DNA of 64,000 nt from Paulownia fortunei (Eukaryota > Streptophyta > Magnoliopsida > Lamiales > Paulowniaceae), in NCBI GenBank assembly GCA_019321725.1, contig JAGSPU010000485.1:1-64000 (forward strand). Direction: 5' to 3'. The notes below the pieces were generated by a model that worked only from the letters and a program-made list of their open reading frames with translations, did no database searches and was not told the origin of the DNA. This document shows positions 1 to 14,455 of this stretch, one piece after another (positions within the stretch are counted from its first letter, which is position 1; every line of letters starts with the position of its first letter). The position numbers were made by a program, and so were the translations under genes.

Positions 1-684
1 GAAACTTTTTTGGACAAAAAATAGAGAGAGAGATTCTGAACTTGAATAGAGATGCAAGCTAAGCTACAATGAAAATAAGCCATGCGCAAGCAAATTGGAT
101 AGTAATGTATATATGTACTTAAAAGTTCAGATGATGCACTAGAAAAAGAAACCATACGGAAGCTTAAATCAGCAGAAATCAAAATTTTTCTGCCATGTAT
201 ATGCAGATGCGATTGCAAAGGTGAAAATAATTAATTTAAGAACCAACTGTAGTATAAAACATAATGAAAAAGAAAAGAGCTATAAAATTAGAGTTTGACA
301 GACTTTTTTAACTTGAACGCAAGGAAGTATACAATCCAAAACTGCCGTATCATGACTTTTACAATTAGGGCCACTCTGACATGATAAGGACTGAGTATAT
401 GTTGTTGTCTTTTCCAGCACTCTAGTATGATCTATGCCCATGTTTGACACAAAACCACAATATTCTATTATCAAGAATCTCAACTAAGAAATCACAGAAT
501 GTAACGAAGAAATAAGATGAAACGAACAACCAACCATTGAAGAAGTCAAAGCCATCTTGGAGTCAATAAGTGATTACCAAAAAAAAAGGAAGTGCCATGT
601 TACAAGGTTCTGTTTGTGCTTAAAGGGTGCTCTTCAGAACATAACTATATAGATTAAGCAATAAACCAAGTTCAGATTGCATAC

Positions 685-3600
685 CAAATGCCATCACAGG
701 CAAGCACAATGAACTCATCATCATCGCAAAGTTCAACCTGGATCAGAAATTGAATAACTCTGTAGTGTTATTACACGAAATAAATAAGGACTCTTCATCA
801 AACTTATTCTCAGTCTATAACAGGGACAAAACAGAGTAACTTCTCATATAGTGCCCAAATAATCCCCAACCATGTTAAGTCATAGTTTCTTAATTTACAC
901 TTTGCAATCATAACATGTAATTTTAAGCTCATAAAGGTGAGGTATGTCTAAATTTGTCCTACACTTTGCAAATTGGTCGAAAGGCGCCCCCCTATATCTA
1001 TTCATTAGTCACACTATAACACCAGATTGGATAAATTAATAATTCAGTGCAGTTCGTTAAAACATTCATCTAAACAGGGCAAGGCATAAAAAGAATTCCC
1101 CGGACGAATTTCCACTTCCTCTTCATAGCAAAAGTTCTTGATAGTAAAAAATGGAGTTTTACATTACCATTTACTTCATAACATTAGCTGCTGCATAAAA
1201 CCTGACCAAAGAGCTAAATAGACATGAACACCAGGAACATCACCAAATAAGTCAATTAGCACATTAAACTTCAAAGTAAACAGGACAGAATGCCAAGAAA
1301 ATAAAAAGGCAAACAAAAAAAGAAGGAAAAGGATATTTCCAATTGAAATTTCCTACTTCAACGCTCTTCTTAAAATATTCCTGATAGCCAATGGGATCCT
1401 CATATAACCATTCCCTTCATGGGATGAACTACTTGCTGCACAAACATGGACTAAGGAACTAAATGAAATCTTGTGGTGACAGAGGCATCACCAAAAGATT
1501 TGGCACAGAACTTTATAGATAATTCAAATAACAGAACTCTCTATTTTTTCCAGAATTTCAACTTCACACTTTTCATGTCGAAAATTTTGATTTCCATTTG
1601 AATGCATGGTCTTTTTCATTAGCGATTCACTCAAAAATAGTGATTATTAGACTAAATAGTTCAATGCCACAGACAAAAATCACATGATTCCACTCACTTT
1701 AGTCCGTTAACTATTTTCATAAAGTCGCATATGATAGAGAGAATATTAAAGCTCAAGAAAGAAATCACCAAATGTAAGACTTTACCTATAATCTATTGGG
1801 CACAGTTTCTATATATACCAACTGAAGTTTCCATATTTGTCCTAAACTTGTTCTTCTCAAGGTGAGAACATTGTGGCAAAGCAAGGTTAATGTTGCCAGC
1901 CCAAACAACAAGCCCTAACTAAAATATAAGGATAAGCTCAAAAACTATAAATACTATCAGTTACAGTAAAAAAAGAAGATACATACAATGTTTATATCTG
2001 GATTGGCAGTAACAATTTGCTTTTCGGCAGGCAAAAACTTGTTCTGCTTGAATTCCATATCACCTGCAAAGATCATTCGCAACAGATCTAACTAATTTAT
2101 TCATCAGATTTATATTATATAGCTAATTTGCTCACTGAATTATTTTACAAAGTTCCAGCTTCAGCTTTATGGTGCAGGGCAAGCATCAAACCATGAGCCA
2201 ACTTTCAACTTCCTACGTAATTGCAACAATGAACAGTGCACAAGCAAAACCAGACGGCACCTATAGCTCTTGCAAGATTCAAACTGCCGTTGACACGACC
2301 AGCATGGATAAAACCACCAGCTTTTTAAAATTCTGTCCCTCTCAACCTCGAGATCAGGCTTGTGGTCTCTTGAAAGATTGTACGCCTAAGTAAGACAGAA
2401 CCACACAACATAAATCATTTACGTCAAAACATTCAAATAAGAAATAAAAAGTTATCATGTTGAATACCTGGCATTTCTGAATACCATGGTACATAAAAAC
2501 AAAATGTCAGTTAAATAAAACATGCAACTAGGAGTACATGTACTGTTACCTGGCCATTCCTAGAAATTACACAGCGAGAATCACCAGCATTTGCAACAAC
2601 AAGTTGGTTCTCCCTAATGATAGCAACACAAGCAGTACAACCAGAAGTTGGTCCAGAAAAATCAGAATGCGGTCCCTGTACCAAATAATAATAAGTCAAA
2701 CTATGAGAAACAATGGCACATCACCACCAGAAATGCAAGAAAAAAATACAAAAATCACAGGTTTCTTCAATTCCTCAAAATCAATAGCTAAACCCTGAAG
2801 TTTTTCCCCATCCAGGCAACAACAAACTAACAAGTTATGGAAGTGATAGTTAAAGAGAATATTCCCAAAATATGAAAGATGTAGATGAAGATCTTATTTT
2901 CTGATAATTCGTGGACTCCTTCCACTTATAATCTCATTCAACATAAACGAGCAATCATTAAATGGTCTACGACTGCTTAGGTTTGACAAAAGGTTGGTTC
3001 GGCAGTATAGAGAGGAGCCCGCAAAGAATTAACAAAAGGTATGTAGCATTTTCTGACATGAGTTTGAGAGCAAACAGGAGATGGTCCCTATAGTTCCTTG
3101 TAAGCTCTTTATTGACATGCCTATCGAATTGGAAGTTAACTAAATTATAATGATACGCCATTCCTGAAGAATTTTACTAATACCTCATAGACCCTAAGAA
3201 AATAATAGATAAAGAACTTCCTTGTACACAACCAGCTCTATAAGAAGGAGCGGTCCATCATGAGCAGCATTTAGAGGGTGTTGGCTAAGCTTATTTAAAA
3301 GATCTTATAAGCTTCTAAGATGTTTTTAGAGCTTATAAGATGTTAAATCTTACTTTAAAAATAAGTTGTTGAAGTGTTTGGATAAAATAAGATCATTGAG
3401 CTTTTAAGATGCTAATAATGGCAATTTTGTACTTAAAGTTATCAAAATTAAAGGAATTTGTTAGAATAAGATCTTATTTTAAAAATAAGTTAGAATCTCC
3501 TTAGTTTTTTAAAAACAGATCCTAACATCTTATTTTGAGAGCTTCAATTGCTAAAAAATTTACCAAACACTTTAAGAGATCTTATAAGCTCTCAAAAACC

Positions 3601-6600
3601 TGGTAAGCTCAGCCAAACACCCTCTTAGAGTTTAGAGAAGCTCTATTTTCAAAAGAAAACAGAAAAAAAAAGAAGTAAGACACCCAACAAAAAAGAAGAG
3701 TGGAACCATTTCAACAGATATGGACTAAAACTTTTGCGTCAGGACAACATAGCACAAAAAATGTTCTACTGTCCCATAATACTCAGAAGGAACAATATTC
3801 TGGAAGAAATATAATAATCTGAACAGCTCTTTCTCATTGTTGCAAAAAATGTGAAGGATCCGCCTCTTTTCTTTCATAATTTAACTCATTAATTCATTGA
3901 TTTATTTTTAATTTAAATATTCAATTCCATTTTCGGGACATCTGGTATCCTCAGCATCCAGTCATGGGTAATCTAAGACTTTAAACCATGTCTAATGATT
4001 GGTTATACTATCCCATATGCCCTGATATCATTTGAACAAATCTATCTCCAAAGTTCAGAGGAAAAGGCAAGTGAACATGTAATGGAAATATCACAATGGT
4101 TATTTGATAAAAGAATGGCAGCTTAGTAACTATCATTCATATAAACACCTCCTCAAATGCCCAATCATCAACTTGGTCATTTTTGTCACCGCTTCTTGGA
4201 GACCATATCAGACCCTCTATCATGCCAGTAAACTTGTTTATTTTATCCCCCAGAACAGCCAACTCCCTCCAGCCTCTCTGCCCACGCATCATCTCATCCA
4301 TCCTGCATTAACAAAGGACAAAATTTAAAAAAACGTACACTACAGATTCAGCAACTTCTTGGCTTCAGAATGATTCGAGTTAACTAACTGTTGCCCATGG
4401 ATGCATGTATACGAACGACCACAGAGATAAATACACACCTGCACTTTTTTGTATCCTTAGTACCAATAAATGCTTTTAAATTAGTGTCTTGCTTCCAAAT
4501 GATTGTATAGAACTCTTCTTTGTGATCTCCAGAAGAAATATTCAATATATGGTCTTAGGTTGTATATAGTTTGTCATCATTTTAAACTACTTTTGAAAAT
4601 CCTCGCCTGAAATACTTCTATGGATGGTGTAAATTAGTTGAGCCACTCTGTGCAGATTTAACAAAAAGTTAACCAAGTGAAAACCTTCATAGAGTCCAAC
4701 AAATGGACAAAAATTGAAAATGAGAGCCACGTCTATCTGTACAATTTCACTAGCACTACCTTTTGTAGGCCAACAAGCCTTAATTAACTTCATGGAAAAA
4801 TAGGGGGAGAAGTTATTCACATAAACACAGGTTTGAAAATGACCTGAAAAAAGCTTTTTGAATTGAAGTCCCTATATCACCAGCCAAATATGATTCATGC
4901 TTGAGCACTTGCTGATGAAGGTACTTAGCACAGAATTTGGCAACCACCTTACCTGCAACATCAAAGCATTGCCAATAGAATCAACAGCTATTTTTAAGTG
5001 ATTATTAACTTAAAGTTATCATTATCAAACAAAAGATGGACTATAAATGCATAGTTTTACTATAGGCATCATCAAGTTGAAGTTTGTCCAAGATTTTCGT
5101 TTCAGAAATATCAGAAATTCAATTGGGAAAATTTTCAATCAAAGAGAGATTGAAAGTACTACCAAATAATCCAAAATAACTAAAATAGAGGAAACACGAT
5201 AAATGGACACAGAAAAATTGAAGACAAGCATGCTAGGAAAATGCAAATCGACATGAGAATCAGCTTCTTCGAGTGGTTCGCATTTTAAATACAGATCATG
5301 AAGCTTCTTTCAATAGAAAACTAAATTCCAGCATGCTGCAAGGAGCACCCTCCTCTTCGATCATAACTCAAGATCATCTTCACCCTCTCAATTTAATACA
5401 ACTCAGCTAACTTACCTATACGAGTCCCTATCAGTCAATCAAAGTCCAACACATCTCAACCTTCTTAATTAGGGGTAAAAAAAATAAAACAGAGATGGCA
5501 TATAAACATTGATGCTTCATGTTATTCCTCAGAAGCCTTAATGTTTATCACCACATAATAAGCGAGTAAAAAATTCCCATACTCAGAACCTAGTAAAATT
5601 ATTCTCACTTTGGCAAAGAAGCTCCAATCTCCAATACAAACAACTAATTTAGACTTTTAGTATTTTGAGTGGATATGTCAAATAAAAAAGGTTGAGACAA
5701 CAGATGAAGAAAGACAATACATATAAAAAAGCCAAGTACCTGGCAAGAGAAAAATTAATTCATTTGGTATTAAATCGGATGTTTAAAACAGGAAAGAAAA
5801 ATTCTTTCCACCAAATACGTCTTAAACAAGTTTCATCAAGTAGGAGAACAAGTGCATTTTGAAAAACATCAAACTAACATAGATCAGATCATAGCAAGTT
5901 TATTAAATATTTTTGAAATCTCCAAAAGTCCACAAGCGGTATATATAATTTGCAAGCCTAGATGGGTGAAATGCAAGTTTGGGTTAAAGCAGATCTACAT
6001 TGTTTCTAACAGATGCCATGCTGCCTAGTAAAGGATAAAGAATGTACCTTCCTAAAAGGGAAACTAAACCTAACTCTCTTAATCAACACTTCTTGTCATT
6101 ATTATGATCTCAAGCACCCACACCAAATTGCCATTTTTCTACATTATGCAGCACTATATGTGTTTAAGCTACAATGTGAGCCTATCAATATCCTGAGCAT
6201 TGAAAGTATGGTTGTTGAACAAAGATAACAGAAACTGCCACTACGTATTTATCATACACAGATGCAAAGGTTTGCTCACGTGTTGATATGTTAAGAGAAA
6301 CTGCCATTAGCTATTTATCAGATATAAGTGCAAATTCAGCTCACAGGTTTATATGTTCCTCCCATGATTAATAATAAATTCAAAAGCTTCTTTTAGTTGC
6401 ATTCTTCCACAATATAATGAGTCATTATCTTGCTATTTAAGCCAGTGAGCAGTCAATGTAAACCAACAATCACTCAAAATGCAATAACTAACACAGAACC
6501 AAAAACTACCAACAGTAATTTCAACGCCCACCAACAGAGAAAGAATTGATATGACAAGATCCAGTATGCAATTGACAAATAAAAGAATCCATCAGAAAGT

Positions 6601-7319
6601 TTTCTGGTAATCCTCACATTTTCAGCTACTTGTTTCTCCATAAGTTAACTAGAAGAAAAGAGAGGGTCGCTTGAACTCGTTTTCAGGCATATAGAGTAGG
6701 TGATAAGAACCAGACACAACAAACTCACACAAGTAGTTCTTTAGAGGGATCATGTCTTCTGACTCACAACTAGATGCATGATTTAATTTCTATATGATGA
6801 GGCAATGGAATGGACACACACCCCTTTTTTGACCCATAAAATACTAGCAGTAAAATCACATGAACGTACCTCCATGACCATCATAAACACCAAAGAATGA
6901 TGTGGAAGTATCCAAATCAGGAAGTGCTGCATGCTAAAGGAAGAATAAAAACATCATAATTAATGAGAACTTGGAAGATACAGTTATAATCTTTTTACCT
7001 ACTGTAAATCACATAAATGCATGTTGATAACAATAATAACCAGAGACGAATTTTCAACATGATTTAGTGGTAACATCTTGACAATGAATCATAGCCCATG
7101 ACATCATAACGAAGTTTCGCATGAATCAGCTTCCAGTTTTCTAACAACTTTATGATTGAAAAGAGATTTCCCAAAATGTTCCAACACAAAATTATCCAAT
7201 TTTGCTTCCTTCTGTCCAGTTCTTTCTTTAGCGGCTCTCTCCATCTCTTTCTTCAACTCCCTATCTTTCATGGGCAATGCACCCAGGAGTAGTGGGCTGT
7301 TCTTCCTTTATTTCTTTCC

Positions 7320-7364
<45 letters not shown>

Positions 7365-8117
7365 AGGGATGCTTTCCTACCAGCATTTTTCTCATGAAAT
7401 GCTTTTGTTGCTCTACAGAAGCTACTACATCATTCAAATAACTGGATCTTTATTGTTCATCTGGAAAGATAAAGAGTGTCTATGATACAATCCTCTTAGA
7501 AGGGGATACCAGATTTCACTCCTCAACCCAATCTAAGTTCATATGCACACATATCAGACCAGATTATGTAAGCACCACTGAGTAACCTCCTAGAAGAAGG
7601 ATCCCCAATGCATTCTTGTAATAAAATGTTTCTGTTGCTCAAGAGAACCTGAATACATTATTTTATAAACAATCAGTAAGTTTATTTGTCAATTACAGAA
7701 TAGCAGAACATGTATGGAACATAACCCTCAGAGAGAAAGGGAATCCCCACAAACTTCCTAACTCAATTCAAGTTCACATGCACATTTTCAGATGGACAGG
7801 AATCAAACAACCGAGTTAAAGTGAACGACAATTGCCACAGCATCATAATAGAAAATTTTAACCCCAGACTGCATCAATTCAACTTCCACGTAGTCATGCT
7901 TACAACTATGTTAAGCACATACAAATACTCTTGCAAACAAGAAGTGGCTATGCTACAAATGCATTAAATCGTGAGATAACAAATTTGATTGACTACTTAC
8001 AGCATCCTCCATTGTAGCACGCCATCCTTGCATTGAAGACAGAGCAAACCTAAGCCTATTGTTCTCGCCATCTTCAGAAAATTTCTCTGTTTTAGGAGTA
8101 CTCAGGTATATACCCAT
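685..8117 (-). CDS. Protein phosphatase 2C, PP2C60/PP2C21-like (3' part outside window)
   Basis: Mg2+/Mn2+-dependent Ser/Thr phosphatase. Visible coding exons, in order of transcription: 8117-8001, 6933-6870, 4952-4844, 4302-4149, 2675-2550, 2385-2261, 2063-1987 and 737-685. The start [10 protein letters not shown] and the segment GWRATMEDA closely match Arabidopsis At4g31860-type PP2Cs. GVYDGHGG (residues 54-61) supplies the first metal-binding Asp, [12 protein letters not shown] and [11 protein letters not shown] form the core sheet, and [17 protein letters not shown] precedes the DGIWD metal site. The last exons, which should carry the DNMT motif, lie left of position 1, so positions 1-684 are intron. 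Exon phases agree except at exon 6, which is one base too long. Introns are large (up to 1.9 kb) and intron 4 (2676-4148) carries a MITE. The acceptor-like TGATGTCAG just upstream of the ATG suggests a 5'UTR intron. Family is certain; the paralogue is inferred. Confidence 0.92.
2322..2326 (-). other. One-base insertion (frameshift) in PP2C exon 6
   Basis: In PP2C exon 6 the coding strand reads ATT TTA followed by five A and then GCT GGT GGT. The conserved residues [12 protein letters not shown] need only four A. The exon is 125 nt, whereas the flanking exon phases require 124. Upstream ([12 protein letters not shown]) and downstream ([19 protein letters not shown]) are both conserved but in different frames. 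This is either a real frameshift allele or a homopolymer error in the assembly. Confidence 0.85.
3274..3624. mobile_element. Tourist-like (PIF/Harbinger-type) MITE
   Basis: A 351-bp non-coding element in PP2C intron 4. The left end is GAGGGTGTTGGCTAAGCTTA; the right end, reverse complemented, is GAGGGTGTTTGGCTGAGCTT, so the terminal inverted repeats match over about 20 bp with one indel and one mismatch. It is flanked by TTA on both sides (3271-3273 and 3625-3627), the target duplication expected for PIF/Harbinger MITEs. The interior is AT-rich, with repeated AAGATCTTATAAGCT-like words. Confidence 0.75.
7320..7364. repeat. (CT)n microsatellite in PP2C intron 2
   Basis: An almost pure TC/CT dinucleotide run of about 45 bp. 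The short open frame across it is an artefact of the repeat. Confidence 0.9.
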
Positions 8118-11100
8118 ATCAAACTGACATCAACAAACAGAAAGTGTCACAAAAAACCATTCAAACTAAAACCAGAATACCCATGAAGATGGAAAATTTA
8201 TTGGGGGTAACCGCAGAAAGCAGAAAATATACTCAGCCAGCATTTAATTATTCATTCCCTTAGCTTCCAAAATTTAAAACCCAGCCAACCCATTTCAATA
8301 CCTCAAATACAAGTCAAAATATAATCAGATTTATTGAATGTTTTTGTTCTTTTTCAAACCTAGAATAGACACCATGATAGAGAAGTAGACTGTTATACAG
8401 AATATTCAAACTCAGAACAGCCAAACTAACAGAAATTAAATACTCCTATAACTTGATGTACCAAGATTTCCCGCAACTGAAAAAAAAAAAAAGGATAAAC
8501 AAGTTGTTCTAATATACACCGGGATGCCGAAATCAAGATCACTTGCAATCTTTTTCCAAGAAAACTCAGCACACGCATATTAAATTAGTTACTAATATGC
8601 TGTAATACCAACATTCAACAAAATCAATACTCAAACTAAAACAGTTACAAGAAATCAAGCTTGGCATAACCTTGTAAACCCAAGAAAAGATACGAACAGG
8701 TGTAAAAATCTCCAAGAAATAAATAATCAAGATCACAATCAAAATCAAGAAAAGAAATCAAGAAACACGCAAATGACAATAATTTCTCATCTGCTCCTTA
8801 TACAATGCAATAATTTGAAAGAAAAAACCAAAATCTAAAAAGGGTCTATGGAGATGCTTATTTACATGCCCGCTTGAGCAACCCAACAATTTCTGAATCT
8901 TGACTTAGAAAGGCAGTAAATGAGCTTAAAATCTTGTTATCTCAATAAAAGGCCAAAAAACCCAGACACGCGCCAATAGTACTGGTGAGAGATAAAATGG
9001 ATGTGATGAGGGAATTGAAGATAGGGACAAGAGATATCAAGAGAGACAGAAAATTGAGTTCTTTGTAAAGCGTGCGACTTTTTATGCCTGTGAATCTCTG
9101 TGCTGTTACTCTCTTTGGCGTGATGAAAATATCTCTTGAGCCCTCTGTAAAAGATTTTGTTAACTGCTTAAATCTCATATTTCCAACACCAAAATTTTTC
9201 AAAATTGTTATCAAATTCTTTAATAGTTATATTACAGTTGAATAGTCACAGTCGGAGAGCATAGTTTTTTTCTCCTCTATTATCTTATTCCGCCGAACAG
9301 GTGTTTCATTTTAGAATAACATCACTTTTATGAGTAATTTTTACAACTTTTTGTTAAATTGTGGCAAAGAAAATGACAAAATGTTCACTTTGGTAAACTT
9401 AACACAAGATAATAGATGTAACCCTTTTCGTTTCAAGAGAAGAAAATAGTAAAGAGTTTGTAACTAAGAAATATCATTGTATTTTTTATTCGTTAGTTAG
9501 AGATTTTGATTAGAATATGTAAATATAGGAAAAATATGCATAACAAAGCTTTTTTCTTTTTTGTAGATTTTGATTGAACTTTCTTTTTTTAAGGATGTCA
9601 AAAAATTACAGAAAGGAAATTTGCTCAAGTAGAAGTCTGAAAAGACAAATTCGAAGAAAAAGAAGGGCTCCAGTGCAAATACTTCTGGCCAGAATATTTA
9701 AACTAAGGTAGGTTGGTTGAGTACTTGATTGTGCCTTTCTTTTAATTCCATTTCCAATGTACTAACTATATTATTTTACCACTAATTATGTTCATTTCAT
9801 ATCAAATCAAATCATATCAACAAAGACTAATAAAAGAATGTAGGGTCAAATTTGGTGTGATCCAAATTCATGTGACCTGAAAAGATCCAGCTATCACACA
9901 AACATCTCAACCCTTTCATATTTAATTCCCAACTACAATTATCAATCCACGTGGCAACCCCAGAATAACTGAAAATTACAAAAAGAGACAAACAAAAGCA
10001 AAAGGTGAATAAGAAAGGGCAAAAAGAAATCTTTTCTGGCAGTCTGTCAATGAAAACTGAAATGTGTGTCTCAGCATTCTTTATTATATAGGCAAATGGT
10101 TAATGGGCCATAAGCCATTGATTTTTAAACTTTGTAGAACTTAAAACAATGGCCCAATTGAGTTGGTAAATTAATAAAAGCCCAAAAAAAAAAAAATGAC
10201 CACATATATCTCTAATCAAACTAGAAAGGAAATGTGTAGTAAGTTTTTTAAGAAACAAAAAACTCCTTGCCTATTCTTTATATTTCATTTTTCTCCTTCA
10301 TATTATTAGTTTATGATGGAGAAGTTTATTAAGTCTAACAATTTTTTTACATTTTCTAAACGAGAGAGTAACAATTTATTAGATCTCCTGAAATTCTATA
10401 TTTTTCAAATTAATCATGATTTTTGACCAAAAAATTTAAGTAAGTGAGCGTAATTATGAAGATAAAATAATCATATTTTTTTCTATCTCCTATTGTTTAG
10501 TCTAATTCTTTTAGGCATTTTTATATCATGAAATGCCATAAATTAGATTTTTACTTGTATTTAAATTTATTAATTATATTATTTTGAATTTCGTTTTAGC
10601 TTTGATATGTGGATATATAAATATTCTATATATGCGGGGTCAATTGATTCTTTTAAAATTATTTAATCGATTGGACTAATAATTTAATAACTCAATTGAT
10701 TGTTTGATTCAATTTATAATTCAATTTTAAAAATATTATCTCATAATATTCTTCACCACGTCAATAGCATCAATTAGGTTATACAGTGAGATATAAAAAT
10801 GGAAGGGAATGTGATGCTGACTCCATAGAACTTTTATGCATCTCCATGGTGACATATATCATTCTTGTGGTTATGATTCTTCAAGATTGAAGAAAATCAC
10901 ACAATAACTACCCAATTATGTTGAATTTGATAAAGTGCTAGAAATTTTTCGAGATGACTTTTATATTTTTGTAATATGTAAATAAATACTTGAGAAAAAG
11001 TGTTTGGAATTCAATCTCCCCATATATGCTCTATAAAGAGGGTCATTGATTCTTGTTTTGCTTAAAAAAAAAATTTTAGATTATTTTTTATTGAGCTCAA

Positions 11101-11485
11101 ATTTTTTTAACTATAAAATATTAACGATATATTATTATATTGACGAGATAAAATAATTTTATTAGAAGAAAATCATCCTTGATTGTATCAATGGGTTTAA
11201 ATTTTACATCAACCCTTATTGTTGTATGAAGCATCAATTATTCAGGAAAAGAAAATCATAATTGACATGAATGGATAATAACTTTTTCCTTTTTTTTTTT
11301 TGGGCAAAATTGCCATCAATTTCGTCCATATTTGCCTTGCCCGGTTAAAAAGAAAGAGAAGAGAAAAGAAATTTATTTTCTATAAAATAAGAAAGGAAAA
11401 GAATTTGGAAGAATTTTATTTAATGGGTACCAATTATTAGCTGGATCAGATACTTCCAGGCAAAGATTGTACTCTGTCTCCCCCA

Positions 11486-11523
<38 letters not shown>

Positions 11524-11594
11524 GCCCGCCCGCCAGCTGAAGAAATTTTCTTCACTTTCTCTCGGATCTTTCGGCCCTCCATTGTTTCTTGAAA
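8118..11594. other. Divergent intergenic region between PP2C (-) and ERH (+)
   Basis: No protein gene seen. On the minus strand around 8,940-9,140 there is a pyrimidine-rich, 5'UTR-like stretch preceded by CATAAAAAG, a possible TATA box for the PP2C gene; this is inference. On the plus strand, 11,400-11,594 is the likely ERH 5'UTR, with a CT/CA repeat. Positions 9,240-11,280 are AT-rich sequence in which I recognise nothing specific. Confidence 0.5.
11486..11523. repeat. (CT)n(CA)n microsatellite in ERH 5' region
   Basis: About ten CT units run directly into about ten CA units, roughly 70 bp upstream of the ERH start codon, probably inside or at the edge of the 5'UTR. Confidence 0.85.
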
Positions 11595-14390
11595 ATGGTA
11601 ATGCTCTCCCTCTCTCCATTTTTGTATCCCTCTCTCTATATGTGTGCTTGAGTTTTCATTTTTATGTGCCAATGTATTTAGACCTTTTCTTTTCTCCCTC
11701 TGATTATTAGGGTAAGTATAAGGCGTTTCAGAATCTTCTGAACTCCCTTTTTTATTTTTGTTTTTCTGCTGCTGATTCATGCTTTTTTATTTACTTTAGT
11801 TAAATTTTCAGTGTAGTGTTCAATTAAGGCGGGACTATATTTCTTTTTTCGTTAATCGCGTTTGTTTTAGTTTAAACAGCTGATGATAGATGCAGTTTCG
11901 AGATTCAAGCTCCCTATTTTTTACGAGGACTATTTGTTTACTTATTTAGTTGTATTTTTTTTACTATTACTCTTTTTTTTTTCTTTTAATTGTTATGGTT
12001 GTTTTGTTAAGTGTTTCTGTTTAAAAAAGAATTTTATTAGTCTTTTATTTGTGGGTATGCACAAATTTTATTAGTTGAGCACCAGAGCCACCAGGAACTC
12101 TCTTTTAGACTTCTAGGTTCTAAGTTCTTTAATTCTGTTTTAATTTTTTCTTTGTAATCTATCTGTTTTTATTTTTTATTTTTATTTTTTTGTGGTAATC
12201 TAGCTTCCTCAGTCTTTATTCTGTAAACTTAGTTCCTTTCTGCTACTAAACTTTTAAGCCTAAGTTTATTCCATGAAGGAAGACACTGGATAAGGGATCA
12301 CCACAATGTTGGGTTCAGCTAATTAAATCTGAAATGAGCAACCGGTTCTGGAAACTGTCATTCTGTTGTATTGGAAATGGTCTTTTCCACCAAGAAGAAG
12401 GCCTTGAAGACTTTTTCCCTCCAACATGCCCTTTCACATCTCACTTACTAGAACAGCCACCATACTCTGTTATTGCTGCTGGAGTTATTTGTCCATGGCT
12501 GCCATCTTGACAACCAGTAGAAAAATACAATTACTTGATAGCTTCTTTCACCTCAATTTTGTTACTTTTCTCTGCTCCCCAGTTTCTACCTTTTATCTCA
12601 ACTCAAATTAATCCAACTGTCCTTGATCCATCCACTTTTGTTTTTTCTCTTGTTAGGTGTTATTTTGATAAAACCATGAATATACATATATTTCCTTGCA
12701 TGAATTGTATTGGTTTGTGATATTGTGGTTCATCTTGTATTTACTTGAGCCAAATTTTAGTACAGGAAAGGAATTAGTGCTCATGTTCGGCTCTGATTTC
12801 TTCATTGAAAAAGGCGTTCTTGAAAAAGTTGTTTTATTTCTATTTCAGCTTTGTTCTTTCCACGGTTCATGGCAAGTCTCCAACTTAATTCTTTTGTTTG
12901 TATGGGCCATCAAGTGGGTCGTGAATGTGTAGCAGCTCAGTTGCTTGATGTTTTGTCCTGTAGAATATACTTGACATCAGACAGATTGGAATTTGTAATC
13001 TGTGTCACTCTTATGTCATTTATTCCTTCGACTTCTTCTTAACTTCTGTGGTTAAATGCAGTCTAACAGGCACACTATTATTCTCATGCAAACATCTCAG
13101 CACAGAGCAACTCGTACTTTCATGGATTATGATTCAATCAGTCAAGCAATGGACGGTATGTATCAATTATTTTTATTCCTTCTAAATTTCTGACTGTAAC
13201 ACTTATTTGTATTATTATTGTTGCATAAAAGTTAAATAGTGAAGATAACATGTAACGTGATATTCGATTGTAGAACATGATTATTTGAATTCCGATTGGC
13301 TGCTGTAGTTAAGTTACACTAAAGCCTGTTATTGTTTGGCTTGAGTTCTATTTAATGTTTAATTGTTAATAATTTAGAAATCATTTGTGTGTTGTTTTAA
13401 GTAGTGTTTTCATAACCGTATCAGTGACCAAACCTGTGTTGCTATCGATTAGCGGTTCAACCGTAGGTTGGACCAGTATAATAAAAATTGATTATATTTT
13501 CTTATTATATTATGTAAAATGACAATATAGTAGACTAATTGTTATATAATACATTTTAAATGTAAAAAAAGATAAATAACTATCTAAAAAAATATATAAC
13601 AAAATAGAAAACCCAAATAACCACATAAATATAACAAAATATCAAATTTAAACTTCTTTAAAAATAAAAAATAAAAAAATAAAAATTGGTCAAACTGGTT
13701 TGATTGATTTTGACCGGTTCAACCAGAAATTCGGTTTTACGTGCCTAACCGAACCGGACCGACCTCTGGTACCCGGTTGAACCATCCGGTCCGGTCCAGT
13801 TTTGAAAACATGGGTTTTAAGTAACTTAAAGAATTGTTGGCTTTGTCGATCTTCCATATCAGAAGAACCTCATTTGCATTCGGGCTCTGAGCCATCCTAG
13901 AGAAAATCATTTTTTCAAATCCTTTCATGATATTTTTGTCCATGTGTAAACTTGCAATTTGCCAATAGTCTTGTTTTTTACTAGGACTGGGTTATTGATT
14001 TTGTAACTGGTCAGTCACCTGGAGTTTAGTGATTATGTTTGATGACTGTTATCCATGTAATTTGGCTCATCAACGCATTTAGGACTATTAAATCATCTAA
14101 GAAATTAGAAAGAACATATCATGTTGGCTATATTGCATCTGAAAAACTGAATGCCTTTACAGTTGAATCAGTGTGCTCTTTCATCAATATTTGGATGCAG
14201 TTGGCAGTACCAAGATACACTGTTATGTTCTCACCTGAAATATATTCAACACTGTTCCTGCAGGAATTTGTGGACTCTATGAAAGGAAACTCAAAGAACT
14301 AAATCCAGCCGTAAGAAACATCACTTACGATATTTCGGATCTTTACAATTTTATTGATGGACTTGCTGATTTGAGCGCATTAATGTAAGG

Positions 14391-14455
<65 letters not shown>

